Part shown: in pieces, positions 60,205-64,000 of the stretch | How the letters are laid out: each line of letters starts with the position of its first letter | How positions within the stretch are numbered: the stretch's first letter is position 1 | NCBI RefSeq assembly: GCF_014529535.1 | Contig: NC_050736.1 | Span: forward strand, 1,736,001-1,800,000 | Origin: Bradysia coprophila | Lineage: Eukaryota > Arthropoda > Insecta > Diptera > Sciaridae | Direction of reading: 5' to 3' | Length of the DNA: 64,000 bases | The notes under the pieces: model-generated | Told to the model about the DNA's origin: nothing | Seen by the model: only the letters and a program-made list of their open reading frames with translations | Database searches by the model: none | Translations under genes and position numbers: made by a program

Positions 60205-60955
60205 TTAATTTCGGCCACCATTCTGGGTACATTCACGACTGAGATGTCCCTTGTTGCCACAGTTGTAGCAAGACCTGCGAACAAAAAAACATTTCAAATC
60301 GTTAGTCGAGCAAATTCGATCAGACAGAACAGAAATTTTAATTTACTTGGCGCCATCTGGACAGTTGCGTGAAATGTGACCGCTCTTGTTACAAGTGTAA
60401 CAAGACATGTTTCGATCATTGTCGCGATCTCCACGATCACCGCGATCTCCGCGGTCACGTTCTCCACCACGACTCGGAGCGTCTGGACAGTTACGTGCCA
60501 AATGACCGGTTCGGTTGCATGTATAGCAAGACGGTTCGTCCGGCGACTGGCTGCAGTCACGAGCAATGTGACCAGTCCCTAGAAAATAAACAAATTTTTT
60601 CCGATGTTAACGATGTCAGTCGAATGGCTTTTCCTTTAGTTTACATCATGGGAAAGCAGTGAGTCTTATGGCTTTCGGGTCAGTAACTGTTACAGGACAA
60701 AGTGAAATTTTTAGCACAACACCTACCATTGCAACGATAACAGCGATCAGCATCTTCCTTGCATTCGCGAGCGAAATGGCCGATCTGGTTACATTTGTAA
60801 CACTTTTCACGGTTACGGCCATAGTCACCACGACGTCCACCGCCGCCACCATCTCGTCCACCTCCTTCACGTCGGCCACCGCCACCACCATCTTGGGGAC
60901 ATTCCCTTGCGAAATGACCAGGTCGCTGGCACTTATAACAGGTGCTTGAAGACAT
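60205..60955 (-). CDS. CNBP: CNBP, CCHC zinc-knuckle nucleic-acid-binding protein
   Basis: Three coding exons on the minus strand: 60955-60727, 60578-60347 and 60274-60205, giving 176 residues. Six CX2CX4HX4C knuckles are present (for example [14 protein letters not shown] at 6-19, [28 protein letters not shown]); the third is split by intron 1. A glycine/arginine-rich segment (about 23-50) separates the first two knuckles, and an RGDRGDRGD run lies before the fifth. CNBP is a known cytoplasmic and nuclear single-strand nucleic-acid binder that unwinds G-rich RNA and promotes translation. A 5' untranslated intron is supported by the acceptor directly upstream of the ATG (CAG then AAAATG) and a strong donor at 61880. 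Confidence 0.95.
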
Positions 60956-61881
60956 TTTCTGACGGAAAATCGGGAACTTGTGTTAAAACAATTGCAGCAT
61001 AAAGGGAATTTCTTTAAAGAAAATAGCAGGGCCAATCGATCGTTCTCATCAAATACGAAGGAAAATGCAAGAAAATGCTAGGACGAATAGAATTCGATGA
61101 AATCGAAATGCTTGTCACAGAGCTCATGATTTGGCCAAACGATGACCTATTTCTAGGAAAGAAAAATTTGTTTGACGCTGAATTTATAATTCAACGCTCC
61201 AAAGTAAGCCCCAAATATCTTTACCATAAACTGTCATTAACAAAATAAACGAACAATAATGCTGAAAATAATCTATGGATTAAGAGTACTTTCTCGGTGG
61301 TGTGGTTCGCAATACGGTACCATTAACTAAGAGATAACATTTACATCACTCACTTCATGTAAATTTTCTTCGCTCAAGCAGAATATATAGTACATGGGAT
61401 GGTGGTTACGTATTCATTTCAATAAATTTATGGAACATCTGTTCACACATTCCGTGGTTACGGTGGTTACGCGATTCCAATCGACGCCGCAAAATGTGGA
61501 CTGACATAATTTTAAACAATTAATTATCGTTGATGTCTTTACCAAAAATTAATGAGAATAAAATTTACATGGAAACCTTGCGGCTTGCATAGAAAACTTT
61601 AAAATGGCGCGGTGGCTTGTTTCTTCGCCAGGACGATATACGATATCTATACGATATACGTAAATGCTTGATGACGGAGCGAAATTAAATTTTTATTTAG
61701 CTGTCCGGATCGATAATAAATCAAAATAAATTAAAAATTGTCGCAACAAATCACATTTTCAACCGCAACGAATAATGAGAAGAAAAACCAATTGCGGACA
61801 TTTTTACGAACCACGTGTACAAGACGGTCCCGATCGAAAGAATTGGAATTTAAACAAAAGTAATGAAATTATGGACTCACC

Positions 61882-62080
61882 AATTATTGAAATGTGTTGT
61901 GCAATAGTCAATATTGCCGGATAAACCAAAAGACTCACAAAATAAACGCGAATCTTTTTTAAAAAAATTGAAAAATGTCTCCCGAAAACTCCAAGCTCCT
62001 TTCGAAACCAAATTTAATTTGACAGAGACAGAACAGACGTACGTGAACCTCGATTTTGCAATTTCTTTTGCATTCCACAT
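61882..62080 (-). promoter_or_regulatory. Probable CNBP 5' untranslated exon
   Basis: A consensus donor (G before GTGAGTCC) at 61880 on the minus strand is the only strong one upstream of the CNBP acceptor at 60959. The exon would lie above 61881; its 5' limit is arbitrary here. Confidence 0.45.
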
Positions 62081-62457
62081 GGTGGTATAAATGAAATATC
62101 ATCAAACGTGTAAGTTTCACCATGATAAACTCACTCATTATAAGAATGGATACCTCTGATGGTAGATATGAAATGGGTGCACCTTTTTGTTATTAATTCA
62201 AAAAAAAATTGTTTTAAATAGAAATAGAAACAGTTGATACGGTTGATACTCGAATTATATTTTGATATATTCTAATAGGCTACCTGCAAAATCATGAAAT
62301 CACTTTAAACCATTTTTGAATGAAAGTTGATGTAAAAGTAAACAACATTTACCATTACACATTATCAAAATATCCCTTCCGATTTATTTAAATTCATTTA
62401 CGTGTTACGGCATGTTTCATTTTCATTTACATTGCCTAATCACGTAAAGCATTGTAC

Positions 62458-62562
62458 TTACGAGGTTTCAAGTTGTTATTTGACAAGTGGGGAATACAGC
62501 CCTCCCCTTCGGGTCGGGCTGTAACACCCCACTTATCAAATACACAACTTGGAACCTCGGAA
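62458..62562. mobile_element. Fold-back element with GTCGGGCTGTAACACC core
   Basis: TTACGAGGTTTCAAGTTG pairs with CAACTTGGAACCTCGGAA; the tip is CCCTCCCCTTCGGGTCGGG. A single arm of the same element is at 17306-17370. Confidence 0.8.
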
Positions 62563-64000
62563 GTAATATACTATTAAGAAAATTATTTTATGAGGAAAGT
62601 CTGACGTCAGACTAGTGCGATCGTTTATATGTAATACATTACTCATATTATGGTATCTGGTATCTATTTGTATTCGTGGGTTTTAGGACCTGAATAATCC
62701 GAATAAAATAGTTTTGACAACTCGTGCAAGTAGCATATTAACTAGGTCCCATCTTCTGGTCCCTTGACTGACACTTTTCTAAATGTTTTTTTGATCAATT
62801 TCATTTTCATTTTCTATTGTTAAACTTCAGAAGCTGATTCCAGTTAATTTTTTCAGCTGTATTTAATTCATAAAGACTTGTCAAATTTAGTACATTAATC
62901 TTATCAGTGATTAGTTATAATTAGTCAACACTAAAAAACTAAACATTTTCCCCAGAATTGCACACACATTCAAAAAAACGCGTTTCCGTCGAAAAAACAC
63001 ATTTTCAAATTAACAATCGAAATTTGTTAAGAAATTGATGCGACGTTTTCATGCCTTGTAATTTAGGCCCTCAGCATGAAAAGTGTATACTCATTTGTTG
63101 TGGGCGGTTCATATAGTCCATAACCACATTTATAATTAATTTAAAGAAAAAAAATCTAAATTCAACTTATTGTTAGCAATTCTAATATCTGTATAACCGA
63201 TAGATATGCTGTGTATGTAAGCAACCTAGTAGGCAATAAATATTCTTCTTCTCTAGGTACTTTCGCTTGTCGCTCTCACTTCGTTCGGGCTACTCGCGAA
63301 ATTGCCTAAAATATACCGTCCACAACAGATACGTAATAGTATTTTACATGACTAGGGATAAAAAGATGAAAAGTAGAGTTTTCTTGTGAATTTTGTTGAT
63401 CCGAGGCGAAGCCGAGGTCAATAAACACACGAAAACGAGACTTCATTTTTTATCTCGATTTATGTAATGGATTTTACATGCTAACGGCGTCGAAAGTAGT
63501 GCTTGAAACATGAAAAGTACGGTTTTCGACGCATGTAGCATGTAAGTAACTATTACTTCTTGCGCAATTCCCCATCAACTTAATTTTACTCTGTATACGT
63601 ATTAATCTTCAGAAGGGCACTTTTGAAAATTTGCGAAGTTGGAATTTTCAATAGTCAATTTTATGTGCCTTACCGTAGTACAATATATACGGTTCAAATG
63701 GTCTCGGCGAAACAATAAAGTGGTGACCACGGGTGTTTTCTCTGATTGTTGGAAGAACTCCATGATTGTTATAGTTTAAAAAATTGCTTCTGCTTCGAAA
63801 TGTGAACACTTTAGACCGATAAATATGATGTCTAAATTTGAAAAAATAATCGAACCGGTACTTAGCTAAAATTGTAGCCTACATTTGTGTGCCTTGTATT
63901 TTATATTAGATGATATCTTTTCATCGGAATCCTTTTTTTAAAATATACTACCGAAATTCCGACCACGAATGTGTTAGCTTTAAATAAAAATTAGTTTTGC
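62563..64000. other. No gene seen at the right edge
   Basis: AT-rich sequence with dispersed repeat C and short frames only. Confidence 0.5.
63369..63442 (+). repeat. Dispersed repeat C, second copy
   Basis: Nearly identical to 29438-29513, including GATCCGAGGCGAAGCCGAGG and AAAACGAGAC; flanking TACTTTCGC..CGCGAAATTG sequence resembles that near 52850. Confidence 0.8.

Noticed and set aside
60659..60949. A 96-codon Thr/Ala-rich plus-strand frame.
   Set aside because: Antisense of the first CNBP exon.

Overview
This AT-rich, intron-containing window reads as the nuclear genome of an insect, most likely a dipteran. Genes have short GT-AG introns and insect-type products (a pummelig-like hydrolase, CNBP, PPWD1, a scully-like dehydrogenase), and gene-poor stretches are full of small fold-back transposons. 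There are no bacterial operons or ribosome binding sites.

Layout. 1-20 kb: no convincing gene; inverted repeats, fold-back elements and one clear 1.28 kb hAT-type non-autonomous element (11125-12405). 19.6-22.0 kb: a perfect 1211-bp tandem duplication, each copy holding the 5' exons of a gene with a Cobl/ubiquitin-like domain. 22-30 kb: no gene seen; a hAT-type fold-back element made of TATCGATA motifs, a long hairpin and MITEs. 30.0-33.1 kb: an eight-exon unrecognised gene whose fifth exon has a one-base frame break. 33.8-36.6 kb: a nine-exon CFAP53 (ciliary coiled-coil) gene. 36.6-39.5 kb: PPWD1 on the minus strand, convergent with CFAP53, stop codons only 53 bp apart. 40.5-43.4 kb: an intact single-exon 943-codon gene for a reverse-transcriptase-related protein that I assign to the domesticated rvt class. 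43.9-44.9 kb: a minus-strand HSD17B10/scully-like dehydrogenase lacking two catalytic residues. 48.1-51.4 kb: a second, broken rvt copy in the same orientation, with a 2-base deletion and a 558-bp CG-rich fold-back transposon. 54.4-56.2 kb: an ABHD4/ABHD5 (pummelig-like) hydrolase. 60.2-61.9 kb: CNBP, a zinc-knuckle protein, on the minus strand.

How it fits together. The named genes are mostly unrelated housekeeping functions: spliceosomal isomerase, lipid metabolism, RNA binding, cilium. The exceptional locus is the tandem rvt pair around the degenerate dehydrogenase: a long, selected, non-transposon RT-like gene beside a copy that stayed similar until two recent-looking lesions. Exon limits were read by eye from splice sites and reading phase; total CDS lengths divide by three except where breaks are stated.
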